Shown: positions 10,842-21,693 of the stretch, in pieces
How positions within the stretch are numbered: position 1 is the stretch's first letter
Layout: each line of letters begins with the position of its first letter
Assembly: GCA_029532415.1 (NCBI GenBank)
Contig: JAQOTA010000047.1
Coordinates: forward strand, 3,736,626-3,800,625
Length of the DNA stretch: 64,000 nt
From: Marasmius tenuissimus
Lineage: Eukaryota; Basidiomycota; Agaricomycetes; Agaricales; Marasmiaceae
Direction of reading: 5' to 3'
Made by a program: the position numbers and the translations under genes
The notes under the pieces: generated by a model
What the model was told of the DNA's origin: nothing
The model's database searches: none
What the model saw: only the letters and a program-made list of their open reading frames with translations

Positions 10842-12156
10842 ATGCTCGGAATTACACTGTGTGTATACTCAGTTTGTGAAGGACTTCGTGTTATACTCAC
10901 ACTGACTAGGTTGCTCATCTCTGTTGCTCAATCATGTATCTGCTTCAAGATATCTGCTCCCGCCAAAATCACCGTCGGCGTTGTTGCAAGCGCAGAATGG
11001 TCCCGCGATGGTGCAGATGGGGTGAAACACATAAAATTAGTGCAGGACTACCCGAGAGAAGGCAATCGAACCATTTTGGACTTCGATCTAAAACTCTTGA
11101 AGGTCAATGGATCGGTCAGCTTTACCGTTACAGATATTGGGTAAATGTTCTCTGCCCATTCTCTGACTGTTCACAGGCTCTTTTAACCTTGGAGTTCCCA
11201 GAACATATCGCTTGCAAGGTATCATGCCTTTGTATGAGCCAATACACCACTATCTCTGTAGGTAACCTGCTGATTGAGCAATTCTTAACATTAGAGATAT
11301 TATAAAAGGCAGTTCCAATGATATCTTGGTAGTCGCGGGAGATCCGTATGTGCACAAACCACCAGTCAAATCATCGACTGCCAAAAGCTGACTGATAAAC
11401 AACACTTTTGCCCCCATCCAGAACGTCAACTATAAGTGGAGGCAGCACGAGCTCATCAAACACCGAGCCGGAACGAAGGTATTTGTTTGTTTTTGTCTTT
11501 GAAAGAGGGAACTTGACGAGAAAATTCAACTTACAGTCTCCCGGGAACAAGAAGCCAGCCCACTCAAGGCACGTCCGATAAACTCGACTATTTGCCCAAG
11601 AGATTCTTAACTCCAAGCCAACAGAGCCTTCGGGCGCAACGAGCACACCCATGATTGGCAAAGGGGAAAGTCCTGGCGTCATCATAGGGGTTGTTCTCGT
11701 AGTCCTCATGATTATGAGCATCGTAGGAACGGGATGGAGGTTTTGGCAAATGTGGACGAGCCGCGCTCTCAAGAATCCCAAAGTGATACCACTCGACAAC
11801 GACAACAACAATCATGACGGTATCACACCTTATCCTCTTCCAGGAACAATTGAAGTCGAAGAGCAAAGAAGTCGACGCTGGATGAAACGAGGTTCGTTCA
11901 GTGTTGCCAACGATTATAGCATGCCGGTTATAAGACTTTCTCAGGTGCACACCGAGGCGGCGTCCAGAACGAAGAAAACAACAATCCTCCAACCCAAAGA
12001 TCAATAGGCAGGCTTCGAATGACGGACTCACGGACAGGAGCAAGATTTCGACAAACGGATAGCGGTTGGAGGTTGGCTTTTGGGAGTGCTACTTCCCAAC
12101 CATCTGAAGCTAGAAGTGCACTAGAGATGCCACCTACCTACTCAGAGGCTGTGTGA
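10842..12156 (+). pseudogene. DSGWR/PPxY-family copy F, damaged
   Basis: Exon 1 (10842-10858), a 51-base intron and exon 2 (10910-11140) encode a good signal peptide (MLGITLLLISVAQSCICF) and an ectodomain with I-T-V-G-V-V-A-S-A-E-W-S-R. The expected 75-nt exon is not found intact. The membrane helix (G-V-I-I-G-V-V-L-V-V-L-M-I-M-S-I-V, about 11675-11725) and I-T-P-Y-P-L-P-G-T-I-E-V are in one frame that stops at 12007. The tail R-Q-T-D-S-G-W-R-L ... L-E-M-P-P-T-Y-S-E-A-V is in the next frame, so an indel lies between about 11880 and 11960. An undetected intron is the alternative. Confidence 0.55.
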
Positions 12157-12824
12157 AGGGTCGCGCTTTGGAATGGAACAATATGTGATATGTCAAAAGT
12201 AGATCGCTAGAACGGAGTTGATGTGCCATATTGCTTGTGGAAAAGGCAACGAAACGAAACAGGGCGCACAATAAACGTGAGCAATGAGGCATATTGAGAG
12301 TAAATACGAGGCGGCAAACTTCCTGAGTTATAGTGCCTTCCGAAAATACTCGCATCAGTTGTTTACAGTGACTTGCAGGAACGTCGGCATTTACTGGTGT
12401 ATTATGTTCCTAAATTCTCGAAGATAGCTTCACATAGGGAATACAATACAGCCCATCAATGAGTACTCATCCCCTTCTCTCGACAACCCTGCTTGGCTCC
12501 GTGAGGTATTCCGCTGTGAGTTATGAGCAACAAGCAACTAGTGATAAGCGAGGCGTATGGCAAGAATAATTGTGGCTATGGCTGTGCGAGGGGGCACCGT
12601 GACCTCTTTGTAAAGCTCCCGTTCGAATAGAAATCCACACAGAGAGATATATATCATAACCGATGTATCGAAATGCCCTCCATCTGTGATGTAGGCGACG
12701 ATTGTCTGGCAATCAGGCTCGCGCATATTTTATCAAATTCCACCTAGAAAGAGAACGGTGTAAAGCCTCACAGGCAAATTTTGATGTAGATGATACTGGC
12801 TTGTACTGAGGTCAACAAAGAGAT
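12157..12824. other. spacer between copies F and G
   Basis: Short frames only. Nothing supportable seen. Confidence 0.4.
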
Positions 12825-14284
12825 TTGATGGACGTTGATGGTCCCGAGGTCTATTGCTCACTATGGAAGCCAATTGGACTGGTTGAAATATCATTCACTA
12901 GGATCTCTGGTGGAGCTGTCGACGCACCCGATTGGCATCTTCTTGACCCTCCGAACTTCGAAGTGAATAGTAATTTGATTATCGCGGTACTAACCGCCTC
13001 GTCTAGACCGAAAGCATCGCGTCGAAAATGCAGAATACACTGGGGCTGTTGGGAGTAGTCTGCAATCGCGATAGGGATCTTACCATTGCTATTCAAACTT
13101 AGCGGGCCTTGAGGCGACTGGGTCAAAGACTTTCAAAAGTTATCCGTCGAGAGATGGTAGTGGTGGTTAGAGTCAATGGAGAGTTGATTTGTCCTCATTT
13201 GCCATCTTATCCTTCTGTTCGCTTCCACGGAGACCGACCTTTCCTGCGCACATCATAGCCACATTTTCAACGCCGGTGGACTAAGCTGTACATGGAACAA
13301 TATGGCCCGAGTCCTTGAGCTCAGAGCTCATGGCAAAATACATAGTCAAGAAATAGAGTATTTCCCAGCGCCCTCGAACGTTTACATAGTAAACCTTGGG
13401 CTGATTATAGGAATCATAGTCGGGATCTCTGTAATTCTATGCCTCGTGGGAGTGGTTTGGACCCAAAATTCTGACCAGAAGAAGGAGGCCAAGGGGGCTG
13501 GATGAACATGGACATGGTACTATTGGGCGAAGACGTCCACGTAACGCCATATCCCCCTCTCGAGCGATTGAAGTCGCAGAAAAACACACACGGGTATTGT
13601 GGGCTGTTCTGCGTCCAGTTCTTGGCTATGTGTTTTGTTATGAGCTCTGAGCTCAAGGATATGTCCAGCTTAGTCTGCCGGTGTTGAAGGGATGCAGAGA
13701 AGGTCGGTCTCCGAGGAAACGAGCAAAAAAAAAGGATGGCAGATGAGGACAAATCAACTCTCTATAGACTCTAACCACCACTACCATCGTTCGACGGATC
13801 ACAACGAGATTCCTCCAACGGCAATTTTGATAACGGCTCTACAACTCCTAGAAAGCAATACTCCAGTATCTCGGCCAGGCTGCTAATCTACCGGAAGCCG
13901 AGAACATCACGGAACGGATACCCACGGCCCCAGCAGAAGCATTAATCCGACACACAGGATTGTTCTTACAGATGGGCTTCGGATAATATTTTTGAAGGCG
14001 TGGAATCCTCGGCTCACTCTCGAGTAAAAAACAGACTCCTATTTCAGGCCACTGGCTAGAATGCATAATCGAGAGCCTGAACAGCATAAGAAGCCCATGG
14101 ATGCACAGGGAAATGAACCGACATCTCCAGCCACTGCGGACAGAGATCCTGCAGTAGAACGGTAGAAGCTGAAAGTGTCGAGAGTCGGGATCTTTCATCA
14201 TACAGATAGCAGGTGGAGGCTGGCGTTCAAGAGATGCTCGCGGCAATCTGAGGTGGGGAGTTTTTCTCAGTGTTTTTCGAGGGT
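12825..14284 (+). pseudogene. DSGWR/PPxY-family copy G, heavily decayed
   Basis: Remnants in family order: an ectodomain-like stretch (D-A-P-D-W-H-L, 12825-13058), a clear membrane helix (L-G-L-I-I-G-I-I-V-G-I-S-V-I-L-C-L-V-G-V-V-W, about 13395-13465), the juxtamembrane motif V-H-V-T-P-Y-P-P in another frame (about 13540), and I-F-H-H-T-D-S-R-W-R-L-A-F near 14190-14230. The last motif has Gly changed to Arg, and P-P-x-Y is lost. A pair of inverted repeats (13140-13245 and 13694-13797) flanks the helix exon. Confidence 0.6.
13140..13797. repeat. inverted repeat pair around the membrane exon of copy G
   Basis: Left arm about 13140-13245 and right arm about 13694-13797, roughly 105 bp each and clearly similar in opposite orientation. 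The shared core is GAGGACAAATCAACTCTC followed by a (A/T)GACTCTAACCACC block. The loop of about 450 bp holds the helix exon of pseudogene G. No terminal target duplication is obvious. Confidence 0.65.
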
Positions 14285-15363
14285 AAACACTTCAGATTCA
14301 ATGTGAACAGTTACAGCCCTTGGCAAAATGGATGGCACAAGCTGGAAGATGAGGTATATAGACAAAAATGAATCAGGAAAGGTTGAGCGAGGGGAAGAGA
14401 TACGAGCAACAGTAAAATCGCCTCAACCTCCGGGTCTACCCCAAACATCTCCGAATCCACTCCAAACACCTCCGAACACACATCAAGCATCTTCAAGGCC
14501 ACATCAAACACCTCTAACCCCACCTACGACCGTTCCTCAAAACCCGCCTCAAACTCTCCCGTAAAATGTCCGAAACATCGATTGAATGGGCGGAGCCGCC
14601 GTCTACGTTCACCATTTTATTTTTCTATATCTATAACTTGCGAAATTTGTGCCAACTCTCTCGCAAAGGGCTGTAAAGTGAAGAATAGGTGACGAGGGTG
14701 CATAATGGGGGGAAATGACAATGAGGTATATTCACCAAGAGTATTCGGCGGCGAGGAACATGATAGGCGTGGGGCACAATGTTTCTCACTCGAGTTCCCA
14801 TAGTTCCAAATGAAAACAGCGATTACAACACGATGGTACATAACGTACCTTTCTATTGCATACACTGATTAGCCCGACCTCTCTGCTTCTCTGTCTCCCT
14901 AGCTCTAGTAGATCTCGTTGCGTCATGCTATGGCTGGTAAGTGAAAGGAGCGATATAAAAGTAACATCTATCCGCATCTAGCATAGGCGAGATTGTGAGT
15001 ACTCTCGGTTGATGGTGTGGCGAAAAACCAACCTGAAGTCTTGAAAGCGAATCGCGATGTTGATTGAATCTGTTCAATCCTATGTGTTTCGAGATGTTTC
15101 TCTCAATGCTGATGTCCATCGTATAGATTAGTTGGAAGACCCCGGCCGAAGGCAGGTCAGCTCGTCCACACACCTCAGTCCAAGTCTCCCTCCCGTACCA
15201 ACTGCCTCATTTGGATTGACACGACTATCATTATCCAAAGATACCTGATGGGGGCCAGAGCAACGGCAACCGGTTATGGGTCGTACCACGATTGCCCTGG
15301 TTTGACTGGTTTTACCTCATGAGAGGTTTGTAATCGCAGAGTAAACGTTTATCGATAAGATAA
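14285..15363. other. spacer downstream of copy G
   Basis: Contains a Pro/Thr/Gln-rich low-complexity run (14420-14565) and sequence resembling the spacer downstream of copy C (14880-15120 against 4640-4960). No gene called. Confidence 0.35.
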
Positions 15364-15890
15364 TAGGCAGTTTGCGTGACACGGTTGGCGTGCGAAAAGC
15401 ATTGCGTCATACGAACGGTCCGATATTTTTCGGGATTTTGCGTTGCGTGAGGCCACCACCACACGAAAATTTTACGTGCATCTCCCATAAGAAATTGAGC
15501 TGAACAAGCAGTGTATGGCTCAGAGAAACACACATAGCCTTCTTACCATGATATTCTCCTTTTGTTTCTTGCTAGCTTCACCATTAATGCTTGCTCAGCG
15601 CATGCTCGGCACAAACGATACTGGCTGATGCCATCACGGCAGCCAGCTAGTAATTTCTTGCCAGTCTACAGCCCCTCCTGGCCGGTTCAATGAGCATTTA
15701 TGATAAATCTGATGGCTGAGTGTCTCGAAACAACACTTTTAAAGACTTTCTTTCAAGAGGATTACTGCAGAATGAGAGGAATCATATGAGTTTCAAGGCT
15801 GCCTCACGCAACGCAAAATCCCGAAAAATATCGAACTGTTCGTATGACGCAATGCTTTTCGCACGCCAACCGTGTCACGCAAACTACCTA
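15364..15890. mobile_element. 523-bp TA-flanked MITE with 88-bp inverted repeats
   Basis: The element spans 15366-15888. Its arms 15366-15453 and 15801-15888 are near-perfect inverted copies starting GG(C/T)AGTTTGCGTGACACGG. It is flanked by TA at 15364-15365 and 15889-15890, as expected for Tc1/mariner-type insertion. The centre has no transposase frame, so it is non-autonomous. Known of the class: such MITEs are moved in trans by related full-length elements, none of which is in this window. Confidence 0.75.
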
Positions 15891-16245
15891 ATGGCTTCGA
15901 TAGTGGTTGTGGTTCGAGAAAAAGAGGCTTGTTTATTTGTGCTTGCCATCTTCCCATAGATGATAGGCGGTTGATTCCCACGATCAATTGTCAAGGCAAT
16001 ATCTTCACTCTTTAACGATCCCAACCCGCTAATTTGGCACCGTGTGTTTCAAAGATCAAAGGGCCACGTAGAAATAATAAAATAGTCGGTTCTGTATCCT
16101 AAAGTCATCATCTCGTCTTTCCTGCCTCCTACCAGATTCCGATGCTTCGACTTGTCCTGTGTGTATACTTAGTTTGTCAAGTATACATTGTGCTCACAAT
16201 ATCTAGGTTTTTCCTCTTTGCATCTCAGTTTTGTATCTGTTTCGA

Positions 16246-16911
16246 TACTGTACCATTTCAAGATGTTCGACACAGGGTGTGACCTGTGACGAAAAAATGC
16301 ACTTGAACTTTTCGACACTGGGCACGATCTGGTGTGACGGAGAGAAAAAATTTCGACAAAATTACCATATTTGGACAGTTTTTGACCTGATTTGAGGTCC
16401 CTCTGGTGACAACCACCTTGAGTTTTCGGCACATCAGCCTGGAACCTGTGACACCTGTGACATTTCAACAGAATTGGGCCTCCTGTGACCTGTGACGTGT
16501 CGAACATCTGTCATGAATTTCCCTCCTATCTTATCTTTTCTCCTTATCTTATCATTTTCCATCTTATCTATATCTTATCCCTCACATGACTCATATCTTA
16601 TCATATAGACACATGGTAGATACATGAAGGGACCTACATGCTGTAGACACATGTTGGTCCTGTTTCAGATACTGTTTCACAATGTCATACCTTGATGTCA
16701 TACCTCACCGTAGACACACGCCGTAGTCCTCTCAGTAGTATATAAGAAGTAGATACTCTGCATGTATTCCCCAGTCTTGAGCTGGTTTATTCCTCACCAG
16801 TATAGAGTTCTCTTATCTTTGCCTCATTCCCTCTTGTCTGAAAGCTTAGTGCGACGCTTCACCAGGTCAGATCTGGTGATGATTGCTGACAACATCTCGA
16901 ATGGTACAGTA
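16246..16911. mobile_element. TA-flanked MITE (about 280 bp) enlarged by a solo LTR
   Basis: The ends are TACTGTACCATT and AATGGTACAGTA. Removing the LTR and one target copy (16509-16896) restores inverted repeats of about 28 bp reaching G-ATGTTCGACAC. The host gene reads CGA-TA before and TA-TCAGC after, so TA is the likely target duplication. The interior is rich in CCTGTGAC-type repeats in both orientations. No coding capacity. Confidence 0.75.
16509..16891. repeat. 383-bp solo LTR with 5-bp target duplication ACATC
   Basis: Starts TGTCATGAA, ends GCTGACA. ACATC flanks it at 16504-16508 and 16892-16896. An internal TATATAAG lies near 16739. It is inserted inside the MITE, so it is younger than the MITE. 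The parent element was lost by LTR-LTR recombination. Confidence 0.8.
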
Positions 16912-17969
16912 TCAGCGCTCCCCCTACAGTCACTGTTGGTGTGGTTGTAACCGCAATATGGTCCCACTCAAACAGTCTCGATTTGGTGTTACGAATAGAC
17001 TTGATGGAGGATTCCAAATCAGCCTTCCGGGAGACAGTCTTGGAGGGTCCTGAACTACAAAAAATGTCTGGTATGGTCACTTTTGCTGTGCCGTAGGCCA
17101 GGTTAATTCTTTTCCTGTCGAACAATTTACTACACAAGCTCTAACGTTTGATTCCGCAGCAAATATGGTGTGGAAGGATCCTGGGATGAAAGTAGAACTG
17201 GATCAGGGACTGTTTTGAGTTTTAATTTGGATTATCTAGAGATGTAACGGCATTACAGAGAAGCTCGGACGTCATTCATGCAAACGCGAATCCCAAGTGC
17301 GTGCTCAATTCAAGATCTTTGCCTTCGCTCACACTTCATTACAGAGAAGGCCAGACGCCTCTGTCATCAGCTGAAACATCCGCGGGCTTACCGCCTACAA
17401 TATCCTTGACTATAGCCACAATACCGACAACACAAAACACCCAAAAATCAAAGATTGAGCTGATTGTTGGGAGCATACTGGGGTCACTCACATTTCTGGG
17501 CCTCACAGGAGTGATCTGGAGACTCTGGCGATGAAAGAAAAACCAGACTTCAATGGATATCGAGAGTAGATCAGCTAACAATGAGGACATGCATATAACC
17601 CTCTACCCTGCTTCTGGAGTGATTGAGGTCGAGGAGAAACAATTTCGTCTGTAGAGGAAAGGAGGCTCGTCTAACGGTGCCGCTAATATCAACTTGTCGG
17701 TTTTTGAGGAGCTCGGTACCAGTATTGAGAACAGGGGAAATGAAGAACCACCGGAGAATATCCCACAGATTGAGTAGTCAAGAGAAGCTACAGGTGCACA
17801 AGAGGACAGAAACATCACTAGGAATATAACAGAGCCATTGGAGGGAGCAATCTTCTGACATACAGATAGTGGTTGGAGGCTAGCTTTACAAATAGCTGCC
17901 TCTTGACCATCCGAAGCTGGAAGTAGAAGCGTGTTTGAGATGCCCCCGACATATTCGGAGGCTGGTTGA

Positions 17970-18803
17970 GGTTGAATCCTTGGGAAATGCTGTAGATCGG
18001 AAGCTTGGATGTGGTTTGGTTATTGTATTATAATGGATAGCGAAGCTGGGTAGGGCATACTACGAATCTGGATAAAGAACATACCACTGAGCAACATACA
18101 AGACGGGAAATAGTATCAGTCTTGGCGTTGAAACCCGTACAGGAAATTCCACTGGCCATGCTAGTTTACCCTGAGTATTTGCAACCAGCACAAGAAGTTT
18201 AGTGACATTTGAGTCTCTTAATAATGACAGTATTCACTGAGATGATTGCTCTTTAAGTTCCATGCGGTGTTTTAGCTGGCGATAGGGAAAGTATGCGTCC
18301 AGGATTGAAAGAGTAGAATACTCAGCGCACAATGTTTGAACCGCACCTTCAACCCCTCGAACTGATCGTCTCAGGACCTTCCTTAGTCTGGTCCCCTTAG
18401 CCCACACTAAATTTGTGAGAGTGCCCGATCAATAACCATCAGTCCTGTCTGACCTCTTAAGTATGGACAATCGATATGGGTCGGTGTATTCGATGTGCCT
18501 TCTCGTTACCCCATCGCTGACCCTGCTTACCTCAACCGGTAGTTTTGTCATTGCTTCATATATGCAATGTGTGCTTGTAGAAGGTTTTCAACTCGCCCAC
18601 CGCGCCTCCATACTGTCCAGAGTCGATAAGGAGGGCGGTTTTTCGTCCATCTGGAATCTGGTTGTACTCAAATTCAAGTCAGGTATTCTTGTCCCCAACT
18701 GAGCACCGGCGATCCGAATCCACAAAACAGCGTGGCTTGTCAGAATTGAATGAAACACCCACTCCAAGCTATTGGAAACTGCTGTCAGTCAGAACTCGGA
18801 AGT
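17970..18803. other. spacer downstream of copy H
   Basis: About 18450-18640 matches the spacer at 9530-9800. A 79-codon frame at 18463-18702 is not conserved there. Nothing else supportable. Confidence 0.35.
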
Positions 18804-18979
18804 TATGAGTGTCCAAATGGGAAAATATCATTTTTTCCCCCGCGATGTACTTTTCCCTTCCCCCCCCCCTGTTATCCCCCACAATATTATATGTTCCCAC
18901 GGGGGATTCTGGCATGTTGGCTAGGCGTCTAAATGTTTTCCACATATCTCCCAGCTCTCTGGTGCATCCCACAGGCCAG

Positions 18980-19463
18980 TGTCACGAAGTGCTGAGCGTC
19001 TATCGGAGACGGCGGAGGCAGAGAGCGGTGGTAGCAAGCTAGAAGAGGAGCAGCGGGCTTGACTCAGGCAGAGATAAGGCAGAACTGGTCCCAACGACAA
19101 GTTAGATCTATTGTAGAGAAGGAAAGAAAAGGAAACTGTACTACTCACCTGGTCCCAACGACAAGAGGTCAAGATGAGGGACCAGGTGAAGACTAGCTAG
19201 CTTATATACTTATCCTACAGTCAGAGCTGGAGTCGGAGTGGCTACCTATGAGTCGTGTATGAGTAAGTATGAGTCAAGGATGAATAAGGAATGAGTCAAT
19301 ATGAGATAATGGAATGGCTGCGCGATGTGGGTTAAAGCTGCGCGATGGTGGGTTAAGAAAGGGAATCGTGAGAAATAAGGATGTATAGTAAGTGACCGTG
19401 AGAAAAGAACATGTGATAATCATGTGAGCAAATGGTGGAGGGAAAAGTGGTGTCTTCATGACA
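18980..19463. repeat. 484-bp solo LTR with 5-bp target duplication GCCAG
   Basis: Starts TGTCACGAAG and ends CTTCATGACA, an almost perfect 10-bp inverted pair. GCCAG flanks it at 18975-18979 and 19464-19468. Excising it restores continuity with the right inverted repeat of the surrounding DNA transposon, which proves the insertion site. Confidence 0.9.
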
Positions 19464-19899
19464 GCCAGGCTCAGTAATCTAAGCTAAAGTAAGTATCATA
19501 CTACTCTTTCATACCTAATAGGACTGTGCTTGTTCAATATCTAATATTTCTAAGCTGTTCTGATTTCCCTGCACTCTAGTTTCTAATATAGGCACCCACA
19601 AGTGCTTAGGCATAGTGATCTAGGTATACTGAGTGTTCAAGAGATTGATTGGGACTATTCAAGTGGCATTTACAGATTTTCCAGCTTTTCTGTGTGATGT
19701 AACTCCCTTAATACCACCTTCACCACTACAGAAAGTATACATCACTGCAGATATTGACATGTTGAGGACCCGGGAGGATGCATAACTATTTACAGAAACA
19801 CAAATGACGTTGCATTCCAGGCCAAAACCCTCCAAAGTTGTAGCGGAAATGTGACTTACTCTCATGGCCGGCACATGTACATGTAGAGCACATAATCTC

Positions 19900-20748
19900 A
19901 GCTTCTTTGTTACCGACAACCACCATGGCAACACGACTTCGAACTTCAAGAACACTTCAAAAAGCACTGGAGCACCGATGAACAGATGGAAGCCAAGAAA
20001 TTTATCAAGGACTACGTACGGAGTCATCTCTACTATCGTATCCATCATTTTACTGATGGATATCTCTAGTTCAAGTCGCGTAATATGAAGATCAACCTCA
20101 GTGGAGTAACAAACAAAGCTCCTCACAAGAAGAGCACTAAGCCCAGTCGGTATACCTGCTTACCGGAAAGCGACTCGGAGGACGAGCTCAAGACGCAAAC
20201 CCTCGCTGGTGACGCAGGAGTCGAGCAATGGGAGGTTGAACTCAACTCTTACCTCAAGACGTCAACTGAGCGATTGGGTGAGCAGCAGGGCCTTGTCCAG
20301 TGGTGGGGTGTAAGTACCATTTCTAGTGATCTTTTTATTCACGTTCAGCCACCAATAATTCCTCCAGATATATGCAAGTTGTTTTGGCTCAACCTGGACT
20401 GCAATTGCAAGAGATTTACTTCCTGTAATGGTGTTGTCTGTGTCGAGCGAGAGGGCCTTCTCCAGCGCCGGCATTACCATCACCAAGCACTGGAATCAAC
20501 TACATGGCAATGTTGTCAAGGCTCTACAAGTGCTTAAGATTGCATTTTGGAGGGAAGAGGAGAACATCCTACATCAAATGATGCCGTCTTTGACCTTGGA
20601 AGAGGAGGAGGAGGAGCTTGAGTGTGCTGAAGCGACACAGATGGCGCAGGTTGACAAGCCGAAGGTAGATGATGGGTACAAGCTAGTATTTGACTTACAT
20701 TCAGACTGCGAGGAATCGGACACTGATATGGACAATGTACCATCGTAG
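19900..20748 (+). pseudogene. hAT-family transposase, C-terminal remnant
   Basis: Readable pieces: F-K-K-H-W-S-T-D-E-Q near 19955-19985, an exon 20085-20309 ending L-V-Q-W-W-G, an intron 20310-20369 (GTAAGT..CCAG), then G-S-T-W-T-A-I-A-R-D-L-L-P-V and the hAT C-terminal dimerisation motif S-S-E-R-A-F-S-S-A-G-I-T-I-T-K followed by an acidic tail. The catalytic N-terminal two thirds are missing or broken by stops. Family assignment rests on the W-W and S-S-E-R-x-F-S-x-A-G motifs. Confidence 0.75.
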
Positions 20749-21693
20749 TTGTAATCCAACTTTTCTTGCCCATACATGTTAATCACATGCAGCATGCCAT
20801 AGGCTTTGGCTCAGGCCTGAGCTCCGAGCCTCAGGCTCCAACCTCGAGCCCAGAGCCCGGGCTTGATGTTTCAGTAGGCTCAGGCTCTCTGAAGCCGAGC
20901 CAAGCTCAGAGCTTTGGGCCAAGCCCAGGCTCGCAAAACACTAATGGCTGTCGCATCGTGACTCATCTCTTGATTCATTTCTCTGACTCATGTACCTGAC
21001 TCTCTGTACTTATAGACTCATGGTTTTGAATCATACTATATACTTAAAACTCATATATACGTGTCTTGACTCTTCTGTGACTCCTCTAGCTTACAAAACT
21101 CTTACATATTCATGACTAGGACCCTGTAGTACTTGAGTATATAAAGGGATTGTCAACACTGTAAATTACTCTAACTTTCTCTCAATATATCTAGTTGAAA
21201 ACATTCTCTTACAGTGTGACCTCAAGACTGTGAACTTCATTAGTAGCGGTGTGATCCTTTGTCACAAATACGCTACAAAAGTCCACCATATTCGATCCAC
21301 AATGTTCAAGCATATTGTCATGGCATTGCCTAGTTGTTGTAGAAATTTGAGAACCTAAAAAATTAAATACAACTCAAACTCTGACACTCAAGATGGTAGA
21401 TGGGTAAATGTCACTGTAAGGGTGTCAGAACAGCTTGGAAATGTTAGATATTGGACATGCATAGTCCTATTAGGTACAAAAGAGTGATATGATACTTACT
21501 TTAGCTTAAATTACTGAGCCTGGCCTGTGGGACACACCTGAGCATTGGGAAATATGTGGAGAACATCTAGGCACCCAGCTAGCATGCCAGAATCCCCCGC
21601 GGAAACACATAAAATTGTCGGGAATAATGGGGGGAAGGGAAAAGTACTTCGCGGGGGGGGAAATATTTTCCCATTTGGACACTCATAGGAAGT

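Larger units (their letters stand above)
16142..17969 (+). pseudogene. DSGWR/PPxY-family copy H, interrupted by nested transposons
   Basis: Exon 1 begins at 16142; after its short intron, exon 2 continues the signal peptide (MLRLVLFFLFASQFCICF) until 16245. There a MITE carrying a solo LTR is inserted (16246-16911), and the ectodomain resumes with T-V-T-V-G-V-V-V-T-A-I-W-S. Further decay: a stop directly after the membrane helix (E-L-I-V-G-S-I-L-G-S-L-T-F-L-G-L-T-G-V-I-W, about 17455-17520), frame breaks in the cytosolic part, and two TGA stops within the tail around D-S-G-W-R-L-A-L. The last residues E-M-P-P-T-Y-S-E-A-G are still readable. The order of events (insertion or stops first) is not shown by the sequence. 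Confidence 0.8.
18804..21687. mobile_element. DNA transposon with long inverted repeats and hAT transposase remnant
   Basis: The outer ends TATGAGTGTCCAAATGGG (18804) and its reverse complement (ending 21687) start inverted repeats of about 260 bp: left 18804-19563 (interrupted by a solo LTR), right about 21425-21687. GGAAGT flanks it at 18798-18803 and 21688-21693. If the ends are moved one base inward, the duplication becomes 8 bp with one mismatch, the length usual for hAT. The interior carries the transposase remnant at 19900-20748 and a GAGCC/GGCTC-rich tract (20800-20935). It is non-functional. Confidence 0.7.

Noticed and set aside
14410..14565. Pro/Thr/Gln repeat frame
   Set aside because: Low-complexity sequence in a spacer with no exon context, so not counted as a gene.
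19659..20126. 155-codon minus-strand frame in the hAT element
   Set aside because: Overlaps readable hAT transposase pieces on the plus strand and has no motif of its own.
20990..21280. AT-rich block with TATATAAA (21138) resembling another LTR
   Set aside because: I could not find matching TG..CA ends with a target duplication, so I did not call a solo LTR.
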